Part shown: positions 25,659 to 34,793 of the stretch, one piece after another
How positions within the stretch are numbered: position 1 is the first letter of the stretch
Layout: each line of letters begins with the position of its first letter
Source: JBKXSZ01 sp047017005
GTDB taxonomy: Bacteria; Bacillota; Clostridia; TANB77; CAG-508
NCBI GenBank assembly: GCA_047017005.1
Contig: JBKXSZ010000005.1
Span: 10,260 to 74,259, forward strand
Direction: 5' to 3'
Length of the DNA stretch: 64,000 bases
Notes under the pieces: model-generated
Database searches by the model: none
What the model saw: the letters and a program-made list of their open reading frames with translations, nothing else
What the model was told of the DNA's origin: nothing
Position numbers and translations under genes: made by a program

Positions 25659-27644
25659 ATGGAAAAAACAATAGAAGAAATACAAAAAGAAATATTGGAA
25701 GGGATAAATCCAAGAAAAGAAAAAGAAGAAAAAGCACAAAGAGAACAAAGAGGGAGACAAAATCATCTAAAAAATGTTAGAAAAGCAACAAGAAGGCCAA
25801 GGAAGGCAGTAGAAAAGATAGAAGCAAAAGAAGAAAAGAGAGATACAAAAATAAAAAGTCATAGAGAAAAAATAGAAAACAAACAAGAAGTAAAAATAGT
25901 AGAAAGAAAAACAAGAAATAATAAAGAAACAGGAAAGAAAAAAGAAAATACAAACAATAAAGGAAAAAAAGATTTTAAATTTAAAAAAGAAACACTAAAA
26001 ATCATTCCAATTGGAGGAATTCAGGAAATTGGAAAAAATATGACAGTATTTGAATATGGAAATGAGATTATTATCGTAGACTGTGGATTAGCGTTTCCAG
26101 AAGATGATATGCTAGGGGTAGATTTAGTAATACCAGATATTACGTATCTAGAAAAAAGCAAAGAGAAAATAAAAGGAATGGTAATTACTCATGGACATGA
26201 GGACCATATCGGAGCAATTCCATATTTCTTAAAACAAATAGATGTACCAATTTATGCAACAAGATTAACAGCAGGGTTAATTAGTAACAAGCTTGAAGAA
26301 CATAAGCTATTACGTAAAACAAGGTTAAATATTGTAACACAAGGAGAGACGATTAAATTAGGAAAGAATTTTCAAGTAGAATTTATTCGTAGTTCTCATA
26401 GTATTCCAGATGCTGTTATGTTTGCTATCACAACCCCAGCGGGTACTGTACTTCATTCTGGAGACTTTAAGGTAGACTATACTCCGATTGATGATAAACC
26501 AATGGACTTTGGTAGAATAGCAGAATTAGGAAACAAGGGTATTTTAGCGTTGATGTCAGATAGTACAAACTCAGAAAGAAAAGGATATACGATGTCAGAG
26601 CGTTCAGTAGGACCTGTTTTTGAAAAGTTATTCTTAAATTGTAGTAAAAGAATTATTGTAGCAACTTTTGCATCTAACGTACACCGTGTACAACAAATTG
26701 TAAACTCTGCTATTAAATATGGTAGAAAAGTAGCGGTTATGGGTAGAAGTATGATAAATATGATAAATACAGCAAATGAATTAGGCTATATTGATTGTCC
26801 AAAAGATTTATTTATTGATATTGATATGATAAAAAATTATACAGACGACCAATTAGTTATTATCACAACAGGAAGCCAAGGAGAACCAATGTCTGCCTTA
26901 ACAAGAATGGCAGCAGGTGACCATAAAAAAGTACAAATTACTCCAAACGATTTAGTTATTATATCTGCTACTCCAATACCAGGAAATGAAAAGCTAGTAT
27001 CAAAAGTAATCGATGACCTAATGCAAATTGGTGCAGAGGTAGTATATAGCTCCCTTGAAGATATTCACGTATCAGGACACGCATGTCAGGAAGAGCAAAA
27101 GCTATTATTAAGCCTAGCAAAACCAAAATACTTTATTCCGGTACATGGGGAATATAGACAATTAAAAGCTCATAGTGAAACTGCACAAAGCGTAGGAATT
27201 GATAGAGAAAATATTTTTATGCTTGCAAATGGTAGAATTCTAGAACTAAATGAAGACTATGCAAGATTAGCAGGAAGTGTACCAAATGGAAGAGTGTTAG
27301 TAGATGGATTAGGAGTAGGAGATGTTGGAAATATCGTACTTCGTGATAGACAACATTTATCACAAGATGGATTAATCATCATTGTTCTTACAATGGATTC
27401 AGGTTCAGGTACTGTAATTGCTGGACCAGACATCATTTCAAGAGGATTTGTCTATGTGAGAGAGTCTGAGAACCTAATGGATGATGTTAAAAATGTTGTA
27501 AAACATGAGATTGAAAAATTCGAACAAAAGGGAATTACAGATTGGTCTACAATTAAATCTGAATTAAGAGATAATTTAAGAGATTATTTATTTCATAAAA
27601 CAAAACGCAACCCAATGATATTGCCAATAATTATGGAAGTATAG
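25659..27644 (+). CDS. rnj: Ribonuclease J
   Basis: Metallo-beta-lactamase-fold 5'-3' exonuclease and endonuclease of mRNA decay and rRNA maturation. The 661-residue protein has an unusual Lys/Glu/Arg-rich N-terminal extension of about 105 residues, then the catalytic core: PIGGIQEIGKNMTVFEYG, the metal motif THGHEDHIGAIPYF, LHSGDFKVDYTP and the beta-CASP segments (TFASNVHRVQQIV, GSQGEPMSALTRMA, SGHACQEEQKLLL). The core is of normal RNase J length. Followed by a strong terminator; preceded by a terminated leader. Confidence 0.95.
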   Translation: MEKTIEEIQKEILEGINPRKEKEEKAQREQRGRQNHLKNVRKATRRPRKAVEKIEAKEEKRDTKIKSHREKIENKQEVKIVERKTRNNKETGKKKENTNNKGKKDFKFKKETLKIIPIGGIQEIGKNMTVFEYGNEIIIVDCGLAFPEDDMLGVDLVIPDITYLEKSKEKIKGMVITHGHEDHIGAIPYFLKQIDVPIYATRLTAGLISNKLEEHKLLRKTRLNIVTQGETIKLGKNFQVEFIRSSHSIPDAVMFAITTPAGTVLHSGDFKVDYTPIDDKPMDFGRIAELGNKGILALMSDSTNSERKGYTMSERSVGPVFEKLFLNCSKRIIVATFASNVHRVQQIVNSAIKYGRKVAVMGRSMINMINTANELGYIDCPKDLFIDIDMIKNYTDDQLVIITTGSQGEPMSALTRMAAGDHKKVQITPNDLVIISATPIPGNEKLVSKVIDDLMQIGAEVVYSSLEDIHVSGHACQEEQKLLLSLAKPKYFIPVHGEYRQLKAHSETAQSVGIDRENIFMLANGRILELNEDYARLAGSVPNGRVLVDGLGVGDVGNIVLRDRQHLSQDGLIIIVLTMDSGSGTVIAGPDIISRGFVYVRESENLMDDVKNVVKHEIEKFEQKGITDWSTIKSELRDNLRDYLFHKTKRNPMILPIIMEV

Positions 27645-27658
27645 AGGAATACTAGAAT

Positions 27659-27688
27659 ACCAAGCTTTTTAGAGCTTGGTAGTTTTTT
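27659..27688 (+). terminator. Terminator of rnj
   Basis: ACCAAGCT pairs with AGCTTGGT over a 6-base loop, then AGTTTTTT. Confidence 0.88.
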
Positions 27689-27768
27689 GGGGCTATCCTT
27701 TTAAAAGGTACCTATTATTAGAATAGAAAGAAAGTAGAAGAATATAAAAAAATTAAACTAAGCGACAA

Positions 27769-27777
27769 GTTTCGACA
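27769..27777 (-). promoter_or_regulatory. Candidate Spo0A box upstream of the Spo0E-like gene
   Basis: The minus strand reads TGTGTCGAA, eight of nine matches to TTTGTCRAA, 50 bp before the Spo0E-like start. Confidence 0.45.
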
Positions 27778-27826
27778 CAAACAATTTACATAAAATGTTA
27801 AAATAGAATCATGGAGGAGTGATTCT

Positions 27827-27991
27827 ATGAATGTTGATTTCCTTATTATGCGAAATAAGATAAGATTAGAACAAATGATAAATGAAAATGAAGATTATGA
27901 AAAAATATTAAAGCAAAGTCAAAAATTGGACAAGTATATTAATATCAAAATGAAAGAAATAGAAAAGCAAAGTCCATTAAGACAAATATAA
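27827..27991 (+). CDS. Spo0E-like sporulation regulatory protein
   Basis: A 54-residue, wholly helical protein. The segment ILKQSQKLDKYINIKMKEIE carries the SQxLD motif of the Spo0E family, phosphatases that remove phosphate from Spo0A~P and delay sporulation. The preceding helix (IRLEQMINENEDYEKI) fits the two-helix hairpin of the family. Strong GGAGG ribosome binding site, own terminator and an upstream Spo0A-box-like site, which would allow feedback control by Spo0A. Function is inferred from the motif. Confidence 0.78.
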   Translation: MNVDFLIMRNKIRLEQMINENEDYEKILKQSQKLDKYINIKMKEIEKQSPLRQI

Positions 27992-27995
27992 GAAG

Positions 27996-28025
27996 GCAAG
28001 AAATTTTTATTCTTGCTTTCTTTTT
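27996..28025 (+). terminator. Terminator of the Spo0E-like gene
   Basis: GCAAGAA pairs with TTCTTGC, followed by TTTCTTTTT. Confidence 0.8.
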
Positions 28026-28035
28026 GTCTAGTTAG

Positions 28036-28064
28036 TTGTAATATGGGTGATAATTTGATATAAT
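28036..28064 (+). promoter_or_regulatory. Promoter of gltX
   Basis: TTGTAA at 28036-28041, 17-bp spacer, TATAAT at 28059-28064, 36 bp before gltX. Confidence 0.7.
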
Positions 28065-28099
28065 ACAGCAGAAAGAGAAATCAAAGGAGAGAAAAAACA

Positions 28100-29755
28100 A
28101 TGGATTATAAAGAATTATCAGACTTGATTTTCCCAGATGCAAAATCAATTTCATATTATGAGGAAAAATATCCAGAAAGAAATTTACCAGAGGGAGCAAT
28201 AGTAACGAGAGTTGCACCAAGTCCTACAGGATTTGTACATATTGGAACTTTATATCAAGCTTTAGTTGCAAAAAAGTTGGCAGAACAAACAGATGGAGTA
28301 TTTTTTTTAAGAGTAGAAGATACAGATCAAAAAAGAAAAATTGAAAATGGTACATTAGAAATTGTTACAGGATTTAGTAGCTATGGAATTGAACCAGATG
28401 AAGGAATGATTTCGGAAAATGAAGAAAAAGGAAATTATGGACCATATAAACAATCTTTAAGAAAAGAAATTTATCAAGCTTATGCAAAATACTTAATAGA
28501 ACAAGGCAAAGCATATCCATGTTTCTGCGCTCCAGAAGAAGTAGAAGAAATAAGAGAAAAACAAGAGGCTGCAAAAATAAGACCAGGATATTATGGTGTA
28601 TGGGCAAAGTGTAGAAATTTAACAGTAGAAGAAGCAATCAAAAAAATAAAAAATGGAGAAAAATATATAATTAGATTTAAATCACCAGGTAGAGAAGACA
28701 GAAAAATAAAACATCATGATATAATAAAAGGAAATGTTGATTTTCCAGAAAATGACCAAGACATAGTAATAATAAAAGCAGATGGCCTTCCAACATACCA
28801 TTTTGCACATGCAATAGATGACCATTTAATGAGAACAACACATGTAATAAGAGGAGATGAATGGCTATCATCTGTATCACTACATTTACAATTATTTCAT
28901 GAACTAGGATTTAAAGCTCCTAAATATGCACATATAGCTCCTATCATGAAAAATGACGAAGGTAATAAAAGAAAATTAAGTAAAAGAAAAGACCCAGAAG
29001 CAGCAGTGAGCTATTATGCAAAAGAGGGAATACCAGACATCGCAGTGAAAGAATATTTATTAAATATAGCAAATTCAACATTTGAAAATTGGAGGAGAGC
29101 AAATCCAGACAAATCAATGAATGAATTTAAATTGCAATTAAGCAAGATGAGTGTAAGTGGTGCTTTATTTGATATAGTAAAATTATTAGATGTATCTAAA
29201 ACTGTTATATCAAAAATGACTGCAGAGGAAGTATATAAAAATACTCTTACATGGGCTAAAAAGTATGACACTGAACTAGAAAACTTATTAAAAGACAAAA
29301 CATATTCGTTAAAAGTATTAGGAATTGAAAGAGGAAATAAAAAGCCAAGAAGAGATATTGCAAAATGGTCAGATGTAAAAGAAAATATTGAATATATGTA
29401 TGTAGATAAATTTGATGAAACAGTTAAAAAATATGAATTCCAAAATATAAATGAAATAGAAAAAATAAAAGAAATTTTGAAACTATATCTAATAGAATAT
29501 TACAATGCAGAAGATGATAAACAAGAATGGTTTGATAAAATAAAGCAACTAGCAGGAAGATTAGGATATGCAAAAGAAGTAAAAGAATATAAAAAGAATC
29601 CTGATAATTATCCTGGACACGTAGGAGATGTTAGTATGGTACTTCGTGTTGCATTAACAGGTAGACAAAATACTCCAGATATGTATGAAATCATGAAAAT
29701 CTTGGGGAAAGAAGAAATGGAAAGAAGATTTCAAAGGATAATAAAGAACAGTTGA
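28100..29755 (+). CDS. gltX: Glutamyl-tRNA synthetase
   Basis: Class I aminoacyl-tRNA synthetase charging tRNA-Glu, 551 residues. The HIGH motif appears in RVAPSPTGFVHIGTLYQALV, then FLRVEDTDQKRK, GLPTYHFAHAIDDHLMRTTH for substrate binding, and the KMSKS equivalent GNKRKLSKRKDPEA. A helical anticodon-binding region follows. It is somewhat longer than the standard bacterial enzyme, consistent with the clostridial type. AAAGGAG ribosome binding site. Confidence 0.94.
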   Translation: MDYKELSDLIFPDAKSISYYEEKYPERNLPEGAIVTRVAPSPTGFVHIGTLYQALVAKKLAEQTDGVFFLRVEDTDQKRKIENGTLEIVTGFSSYGIEPDEGMISENEEKGNYGPYKQSLRKEIYQAYAKYLIEQGKAYPCFCAPEEVEEIREKQEAAKIRPGYYGVWAKCRNLTVEEAIKKIKNGEKYIIRFKSPGREDRKIKHHDIIKGNVDFPENDQDIVIIKADGLPTYHFAHAIDDHLMRTTHVIRGDEWLSSVSLHLQLFHELGFKAPKYAHIAPIMKNDEGNKRKLSKRKDPEAAVSYYAKEGIPDIAVKEYLLNIANSTFENWRRANPDKSMNEFKLQLSKMSVSGALFDIVKLLDVSKTVISKMTAEEVYKNTLTWAKKYDTELENLLKDKTYSLKVLGIERGNKKPRRDIAKWSDVKENIEYMYVDKFDETVKKYEFQNINEIEKIKEILKLYLIEYYNAEDDKQEWFDKIKQLAGRLGYAKEVKEYKKNPDNYPGHVGDVSMVLRVALTGRQNTPDMYEIMKILGKEEMERRFQRIIKNS

Positions 29756-29787
29756 AAATAATTAAAAAATGAAGAAAGGGTGGAAAG

Positions 29788-29967
29788 ATGGAATATCAAA
29801 TAGGTGATGTGGTTAGAACAAAAAAAGTACATCCTTGTGGAAGTAAAGAGTGGGAAATTACAAGAGTAGGTGTAGATTTTAAGTTAAAGTGCTTAGGTTG
29901 TGGACATATTATTCAACTTCCAAGAGAAAGGGCATTAAAAATAATTACAAAAAAGATAGAAAAATAG
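29788..29967 (+). CDS. DUF951 family protein
   Basis: A 59-residue protein: MEYQIGDVVRTKKVHPCGSK, then WEITRVGVDFKLKCLGCGH and a short basic C terminus. This is the conserved DUF951 pattern (GD.V..KK.HPCGS..WE..R.G.D..LKC.GCGH), a small possibly zinc-binding protein of unknown function in Firmicutes. It follows gltX by 32 bp with GAAAGGGTGG as ribosome binding site and may be co-transcribed. Confidence 0.9.
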   Translation: MEYQIGDVVRTKKVHPCGSKEWEITRVGVDFKLKCLGCGHIIQLPRERALKIITKKIEK

Positions 29968-29970
29968 AAG

Positions 29971-30006
29971 AAAAAGGAAATCTATATTTTGGATTTCCTT
30001 TTTCTT
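29971..30006 (+). terminator. Terminator after the DUF951 gene
   Basis: AAAAAGGAAATC pairs with GATTTCCTTTTT over about 9 bases, ending in T-rich sequence. Confidence 0.82.
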
Positions 30007-30007
30007 C

Positions 30008-30036
30008 TAGACATAAAAGTAAAAATATGGTAAAAT
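30008..30036 (+). promoter_or_regulatory. Promoter of unknown gene at 30137
   Basis: TAGACA at 30008-30013, 17-bp spacer, TAAAAT at 30031-30036 with TGG before it. The stretch ATATGGTAAAATAATTATGT is repeated exactly before the related gene at 33524. Confidence 0.7.
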
Positions 30037-30136
30037 AATTATGTTATCAAATGCTAAGTTCCTACTTATAAATAGAGGAAGGAAAGAATTGATAATGGCC
30101 AGCATTCTTAGTACATCTATAGAAAGGAGAAACAAG

Positions 30137-30949
30137 ATGAAAATAACAGTTCGGAGGGAGTTTGATACAAGACTAGGAAAATTAATTCACAATTGGGCAA
30201 TACGAAGTGGAGCTAATATGCTTCAAAAAGAGGGAAAGAGATATGTTATTTATAAAGTAGAAGGTACAGAAAAAGATGAAATAGAATTGATTGTAGATTC
30301 CTTAAAGAAAGTACCGGAGCTTGAAATAGGTGACATAGAAACAATTGACAACTCTAAGTATTATCTAGAGACCAAAGAAGTAAATGAGGTAATAAAAAGA
30401 TTAGAGGAATATTTAAAAATGGTTTCTTTTACAGGAAGTTTTAAAAAAATTTATATTTCCAAAGAGCAGAAATATATTGAGATAAGATTGCCTAACAACG
30501 AATCTTCAAGAAAACTATACCATTTCTTAAAAAGAGCTATTGGACGAAAGGGAGTTTTTACTGAGAAGAAGCAACCAGAAGCTAAGCAAATTATTTCAAA
30601 AGCGATTGCTATGGATATAAACCAACCAAAGAATCCAAACAGAAAGACGGGAGAAATAGAAAAGAAAGTAAATGTTCCTCAATATGAATTACCAAAACAA
30701 GTTTTTCCTAAAAAAGAACAGCAGGAAAAGCCAAATGCAGTTTTTAAGCAAGAGGAGAGAGCAAAAGTTGCTCAATATGTTTATACGCAAAAACAATCTT
30801 TTACTATTTCAGGAGTAGCGGAAAAAACAGGTACTTCGGAAGAATTAGTGAAGGAAATTCTAGAAGGATGCATAAAAATAGGAGATGTAGGAACGAGAAT
30901 AGACAAAAAAACAAGTACACTACTCTACTATACCTTAAGGAATTATTAA
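30137..30949 (+). CDS. Unknown protein, paralogue of the gene at 33524
   Basis: Not recognised. The 270-residue basic protein has an N-terminal alpha/beta region (to about 125), a charged low-complexity linker (about 150-205) and a C-terminal winged-helix-like domain (FTISGVAEKTGTSEELVKEI). The start at 30137 follows AAAGGAG; earlier in-frame ATGs lack one. It shares promoter sequence, layout and C-terminal domain type with the gene at 33524. Codon 6 is CGG, a codon I found in no recognised gene of this window except at frameshift sites. Possibly a DNA-binding regulator. Confidence 0.6.
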   Translation: MKITVRREFDTRLGKLIHNWAIRSGANMLQKEGKRYVIYKVEGTEKDEIELIVDSLKKVPELEIGDIETIDNSKYYLETKEVNEVIKRLEEYLKMVSFTGSFKKIYISKEQKYIEIRLPNNESSRKLYHFLKRAIGRKGVFTEKKQPEAKQIISKAIAMDINQPKNPNRKTGEIEKKVNVPQYELPKQVFPKKEQQEKPNAVFKQEERAKVAQYVYTQKQSFTISGVAEKTGTSEELVKEILEGCIKIGDVGTRIDKKTSTLLYYTLRNY

Positions 30950-30969
30950 ACATTAAAGATGCTGGTTGT

Positions 30970-30999
30970 AAAAAAGAGCTATTAATAGCTCTTTTTTTC
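30970..30999. terminator. Bidirectional terminator between the 30137 gene and engB
   Basis: AAAAAAGAGCTAT pairs with ATAGCTCTTTTTT; U-rich on both strands, separating two convergent genes. Confidence 0.88.
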
Positions 31000-31000
31000 C

Positions 31001-31588
31001 TTACTTTGTTATATATTTTTCTATCAAATTCCAAACATCACTAGAATAAATTTTCTTTTCAGAGGAAAATGGCAAAATAGGAATCATATCCGGAATAGAT
31101 AAATAAGTACGAAGGTCTTCCACATATGCAGGAACCTTAGTAGGTGCAATTTTATCTGCCTTATTTGCAAGTACTAGAACAGGTAAACTTGTTTGTAAAG
31201 CGTAGTGATACATTAAAGCATCATTTTCACTTGGTTTATGGCGAATATCCATTAATATAATAATACAAGCAATGTTCTCACGATGGAATAAATACTCTTC
31301 GATGAATTTTCCTACTTTTGCTTGTTCTTGTTTTGACATTTTGCTATATCCATAACCCGGCAAATCAACAAAATAAAAAATATTATCCATATTATAAAAA
31401 TTAAGTTGTCTTGTTTTTCCTGGTTCACTACTAGTTCTAGCAAGTTTTTTCCTTTGAATCATTGTATTAATGAAAGAAGATTTTCCTACATTAGATTTTC
31501 CAACTAATACGATTTCAGGAAGGTTTCCTTTTGGATATTGCTTAGGGCTAACAGCAGAAATTTCAAATTTTGGATTTTTAATATTCAT
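31001..31588 (-). CDS. engB: Ribosome biogenesis GTPase EngB (YsxC/YihA)
   Basis: GTPase needed for late 50S assembly, 195 residues, normal length. G1 GKSNVGKSSFINTMI, G2 region SSEPGKTRQLNFYNM, G3 VDLPGYGYSKM, G4 LANKADK and G5 FSSEKK are all present. In many Firmicutes it follows lon; here it is alone on the minus strand, convergent with the unknown gene at 30137. Ribosome binding site GAGGTACC before the ATG is weak. Confidence 0.96.
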   Translation of the reverse strand: MNIKNPKFEISAVSPKQYPKGNLPEIVLVGKSNVGKSSFINTMIQRKKLARTSSEPGKTRQLNFYNMDNIFYFVDLPGYGYSKMSKQEQAKVGKFIEEYLFHRENIACIIILMDIRHKPSENDALMYHYALQTSLPVLVLANKADKIAPTKVPAYVEDLRTYLSIPDMIPILPFSSEKKIYSSDVWNLIEKYITK

Positions 31589-31783
31589 ATGAGGTACCTC
31601 TATTTCTATAAAATAATATTTAATTATGTAGGTTATTACTATTTCATTATATCAAAAATAAAAAATAAAGTAAATGTAAGAATAGAAGAATTTTTTCGTT
31701 TGTGCCATTTTCAGCGATTTCACTTCCTCATATTTCCATTTTTACACTTGTTTTTCTTCTGAAATTTTAAATCGCATTTTTAT

Positions 31784-31813
31784 CCAAAGAAAAAAGGGCG
31801 CAATAATCCCTTT
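31784..31813 (-). terminator. Terminator of the transposase gene
   Basis: On the minus strand AAAGGG pairs with CCCTTT across 9 bases and is followed by TTTCTTT. Confidence 0.6.
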
Positions 31814-31841
31814 ACAACTTTATGTGTTTTTTTAATTTTAT

Positions 31842-33116
31842 TTAAGCTACTAAACTTCCTATATTGTCTTGTTTATTTTTTATATGTCCTTTTGCTATTG
31901 TTAGCATTACAATAAATGTTAGATTTAGCATTAGCTCCATTTTCTTTTGCCCTCTTATGAAATGATCATTAAACATGTAATCTCTATCTATTCTACCATT
32001 TAACCTTTCTATCTCTGTCCTCATTTTATATTTCTTCTTGAATTTTTTACTATCTCTTGCTACTGGTGTAAATATTCTATAATCCGTTTCTAATGGTATT
32101 CTATATATTTTCTTTCCCGTATTATACCTTGTATATCTTAAAGCATTATTTTCTTTATCATATCCTACATATTTCATCTTTTCATAATTACCTAAATCTA
32201 CTATGTAAAACACTTCTCCTTCTTCAGTATATGCTATTGGTTGATTTTCTATTTCTTTATATTTTTCTTCTTTATCCCATATATGTTTTATATCCATTAT
32301 TGGGTTTATATTATATTCTTCTTTTAGCTTTTTGTTTCTTTTTCCACTATCGTATCCAGCATCTCCCATTAAGTTTTTCATTTTCTCTAATTTATATTTT
32401 TCTCTTTCATTGTTTCCCATTTCTTTTAACATATTATCTAATTCTGTTTGTTCTGAATTATTTGCTGGTGTTACTTTGCTTTTTATTGGTAATCCATATT
32501 TTGCATCACATATTATATGTGCCCTAAATCCATAATGCCACTCATTTTTCTTGCTTCCATCTTTCATGTAATATGTTTTACATGAAGTTGTTGCATCATG
32601 TTCAGCCCTATTATCTTTACATCTATTATCTTTATATTGATTTGCATATGTATCTAAATATTTCCCATCTATTGCACAATCCTCTCCAAATCCTTCTAAA
32701 TTTTCATACATAAATTTTACTAATTGTTCAAATATCTCTTCAATTTCTTGTTTACAATCTTTTAATTTGTTGAAAAAACCTGTAAATACTCTTGCTGGTG
32801 GTACTAAATGTTTTCTATCTCCACAATATTTATATTTCCCTTCACTTAATCCACATGCTATTCTTAGTTGTGAATTTCTACTTAATTCTCTTCTAAATGA
32901 TTCTACACTTCTATGTCCAAATATTTTCATTGCATAAATTAAATTTAACATTGTTCTTACTGGATAATCATTTCTTCCATTCTTTCTTGTTTTTTCAAGC
33001 TTTTCGCATAATTTATCATCATCTATATTTTCAAAAAATATTTTTAATCTTTCTAAATCTCCTAAATTTTCAATTTCCCTATATTCAAATATTGAAATTT
33101 GTGATATATTATTCAT
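31842..33116 (-). CDS. IS5/IS1182-superfamily DDE transposase
   Basis: A 424-residue transposase without internal stops. N-terminal helical region with YPVRTMLNLIYAMKIFGHRS, then the DDE core: ENLEGFGEDCAIDGKYLDTY (first Asp), WHYGFRAHIICDAKYGLPI, MGDAGYDSGKRNK (second Asp) and the C-terminal Glu in KYKMRTEIERLNGRIDRDY. The ATG at 33116 is my choice; an AAAGGAG lies 11 bases upstream and a TTG at 33152 is less likely. Exact family assignment needs a database search. Confidence 0.85.
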   Translation of the reverse strand: MNNISQISIFEYREIENLGDLERLKIFFENIDDDKLCEKLEKTRKNGRNDYPVRTMLNLIYAMKIFGHRSVESFRRELSRNSQLRIACGLSEGKYKYCGDRKHLVPPARVFTGFFNKLKDCKQEIEEIFEQLVKFMYENLEGFGEDCAIDGKYLDTYANQYKDNRCKDNRAEHDATTSCKTYYMKDGSKKNEWHYGFRAHIICDAKYGLPIKSKVTPANNSEQTELDNMLKEMGNNEREKYKLEKMKNLMGDAGYDSGKRNKKLKEEYNINPIMDIKHIWDKEEKYKEIENQPIAYTEEGEVFYIVDLGNYEKMKYVGYDKENNALRYTRYNTGKKIYRIPLETDYRIFTPVARDSKKFKKKYKMRTEIERLNGRIDRDYMFNDHFIRGQKKMELMLNLTFIVMLTIAKGHIKNKQDNIGSLVA

Positions 33117-33186
33117 AGATTTTTTCACTCCTTTTGTTAAGTTTTTTTCCAAATTAATTATATCAAATTAGAGTGAAAAAATCACT

Positions 33187-33214
33187 AAAAACGCTTGAAA
33201 AATCAAGCGTTTTT
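33187..33214. repeat. 12-bp inverted repeat near the IS upstream end
   Basis: AAAAACGCTTGA pairs perfectly with TCAAGCGTTTTT over 4 bases. It resembles a terminator and may shield the transposase gene from outside transcription. Between it and the promoter at 33382 I see nothing further. Confidence 0.7.
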
Positions 33215-33381
33215 GTGTTTTTGTCGTATTTTTAAATTTATTTTATTATCTCTACTAATTAATGTCTGCAAATGGCTTAACTTCATGTCGTTACATTTTT
33301 ATTACAAATTTTACACCTATGGTATTACTCTTTTTCAACTAACGAAATTATTCTAGAAAGGATAGAGTCAAAAGAATAGAA

Positions 33382-33410
33382 TAGACAAAATATAGCAAAT
33401 ATGGTAAAAT
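33382..33410 (+). promoter_or_regulatory. Promoter of unknown gene at 33524
   Basis: TAGACA at 33382-33387, 17-bp spacer, TAAAAT at 33405-33410, with the same ATATGGTAAAATAATTATGT block as at 30025. The leader then folds: ACTATCC (about 33420) pairs with GGATAGT, with TTTGAA/TTCAAA inside. Confidence 0.7.
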
Positions 33411-33523
33411 AATTATGTTACTATCCAAAGCTATAATTTGAAAGTTCAAATATAGGATAGTGAAGGGCTAATTTACAAGAACACTTTATAAGATAACTAA
33501 AACAGAAAGGATATGACAGACAG

Positions 33524-34669
33524 ATGGAAGAAACAGCAATGGATAAATTTATGATTACCTTGATAGTTTCTAAAGAGAGTGGCAATATACTAACTCGGTG
33601 GAGAAAATCTGAGCTCTATAGCATTAAAAGAAAAGAAACAGATGGTACTTACCAGCTACAGTTTTTAATCGAATATGAGAACTGTAAGGAACAAGCCTTA
33701 CGAGAAATCTATAAAAAAGCTTGTGAAAAATTTAAGGAATTTGAAATCCTAGATTCCAAGTTTGATTCGAAGAAACCTACAAAAGAATTCTATACAGAAC
33801 AATTTGCGAATTACTTAAATGGTGAACTGGAATATAAAAATATTCCAGAAGGTATGAAATTTGTGAAAAGAGACAAAATTGTTCACTGTGTCGTAAATAA
33901 AAATACAGATACCAAACAATTTTGTAAAGCAATGGAAAAACACAGTATCATGAAAGTAAAGGTAGAAATACCACGGTATGAAGCAGAGCTTATAACAAAC
34001 AATCCGCATATTAAAAATGGAATACAGCAAAAGATTCGGATAGATGGAAATACTAGAAAGATAACGCTTCAAATGAAAGAAAAATCAGAAGGAGTATGGA
34101 TGGATTTACAAGAGAGATATCTGCTATTTTTGCAGTATGTTGCGGTGGTGAAAATCATAGATTTTAAATTTAACGAAGAAGAGGAATACGTTGAATTTCG
34201 CTTCAAAGAGCTTCCTACATTTTTACGGATAAAGTATGATGATTCTTTAAGTAGAAACAATTGTTATCATGTTATAAGAGAAACTCGAAGTACAACAGAA
34301 TTTTTTATTCCTATTGGATGTAAAATAGAAAAAGATAAGAATGGTGAAATCCACTTTTGGATAAATAAGTCAAAAGAGAATAATACTTTTATTACTCTAT
34401 TGCAGGAAGAGGAGACAAAGCCCAAAGTAACAAAGAAGGAAAAAGTTTCTTCTTCTAAAATTAATATAAAAGTAAGAAAAGAATTAATAGAGTGGATAAA
34501 AGTATTAAATCAATTTACATTGAATGATTTAGTTCAGGTATGTGGTAATAAAGTAACAAAAACGCAAATTACTCAGATGTTATCGGAATTAATCGATATT
34601 GATTATATCAAATATCGATGGGTCAAGACAAAGACTGGAGAGGAGAAAAAGTACCAGTATAAAGGTTAA
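33524..34669 (+). CDS. Unknown protein, paralogue of the gene at 30137
   Basis: Not recognised. The 381-residue protein has an N-terminal beta-rich domain (about 5-120), a second basic domain (about 125-290; IIDFKFNEEEEYVEFRF resembles part of the 30137 product) and a C-terminal winged-helix-like domain (QFTLNDLVQVCGNKVTKTQI). No membrane segment or signal peptide. It contains four in-frame CGG codons, highly atypical here. The ribosome binding site AAAGGA is 14 bases upstream, so an internal ATG (33539 or 33548) may be the true start. A DNA-binding role is only inferred. Confidence 0.6.
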   Translation: MEETAMDKFMITLIVSKESGNILTRWRKSELYSIKRKETDGTYQLQFLIEYENCKEQALREIYKKACEKFKEFEILDSKFDSKKPTKEFYTEQFANYLNGELEYKNIPEGMKFVKRDKIVHCVVNKNTDTKQFCKAMEKHSIMKVKVEIPRYEAELITNNPHIKNGIQQKIRIDGNTRKITLQMKEKSEGVWMDLQERYLLFLQYVAVVKIIDFKFNEEEEYVEFRFKELPTFLRIKYDDSLSRNNCYHVIRETRSTTEFFIPIGCKIEKDKNGEIHFWINKSKENNTFITLLQEEETKPKVTKKEKVSSSKINIKVRKELIEWIKVLNQFTLNDLVQVCGNKVTKTQITQMLSELIDIDYIKYRWVKTKTGEEKKYQYKG

Positions 34670-34706
34670 GCATTAACAGCTTAAAATGTAAATTAGTCCC
34701 AAAAAA

Positions 34707-34737
34707 AGACTGGCTATTATAGCAGTCTCTTTTTTCT
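34707..34737. terminator. Bidirectional terminator between the 33524 gene and serS
   Basis: AGACTGGCTAT pairs with ATAGCAGTCT (one bulge), flanked by T runs on both strands. Confidence 0.82.
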
Positions 34738-34793
34738 ATCTATAGAATATGGATTTAATTCTATAGCTTAACTTTTAAATCAAGCTAATACAA

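Larger units (their letters stand above)
31784..33214 (-). mobile_element. IS5/IS1182-like insertion sequence (ends approximate)
   Basis: A single complete transposase gene flanked on its 3' side by a terminator-like hairpin (31784-31813) and on its 5' side by a 12-bp inverted repeat (33187-33214). I could not identify terminal inverted repeats or a target duplication, so both ends are estimates. It lies between engB and the unknown gene at 33524. Confidence 0.65.
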
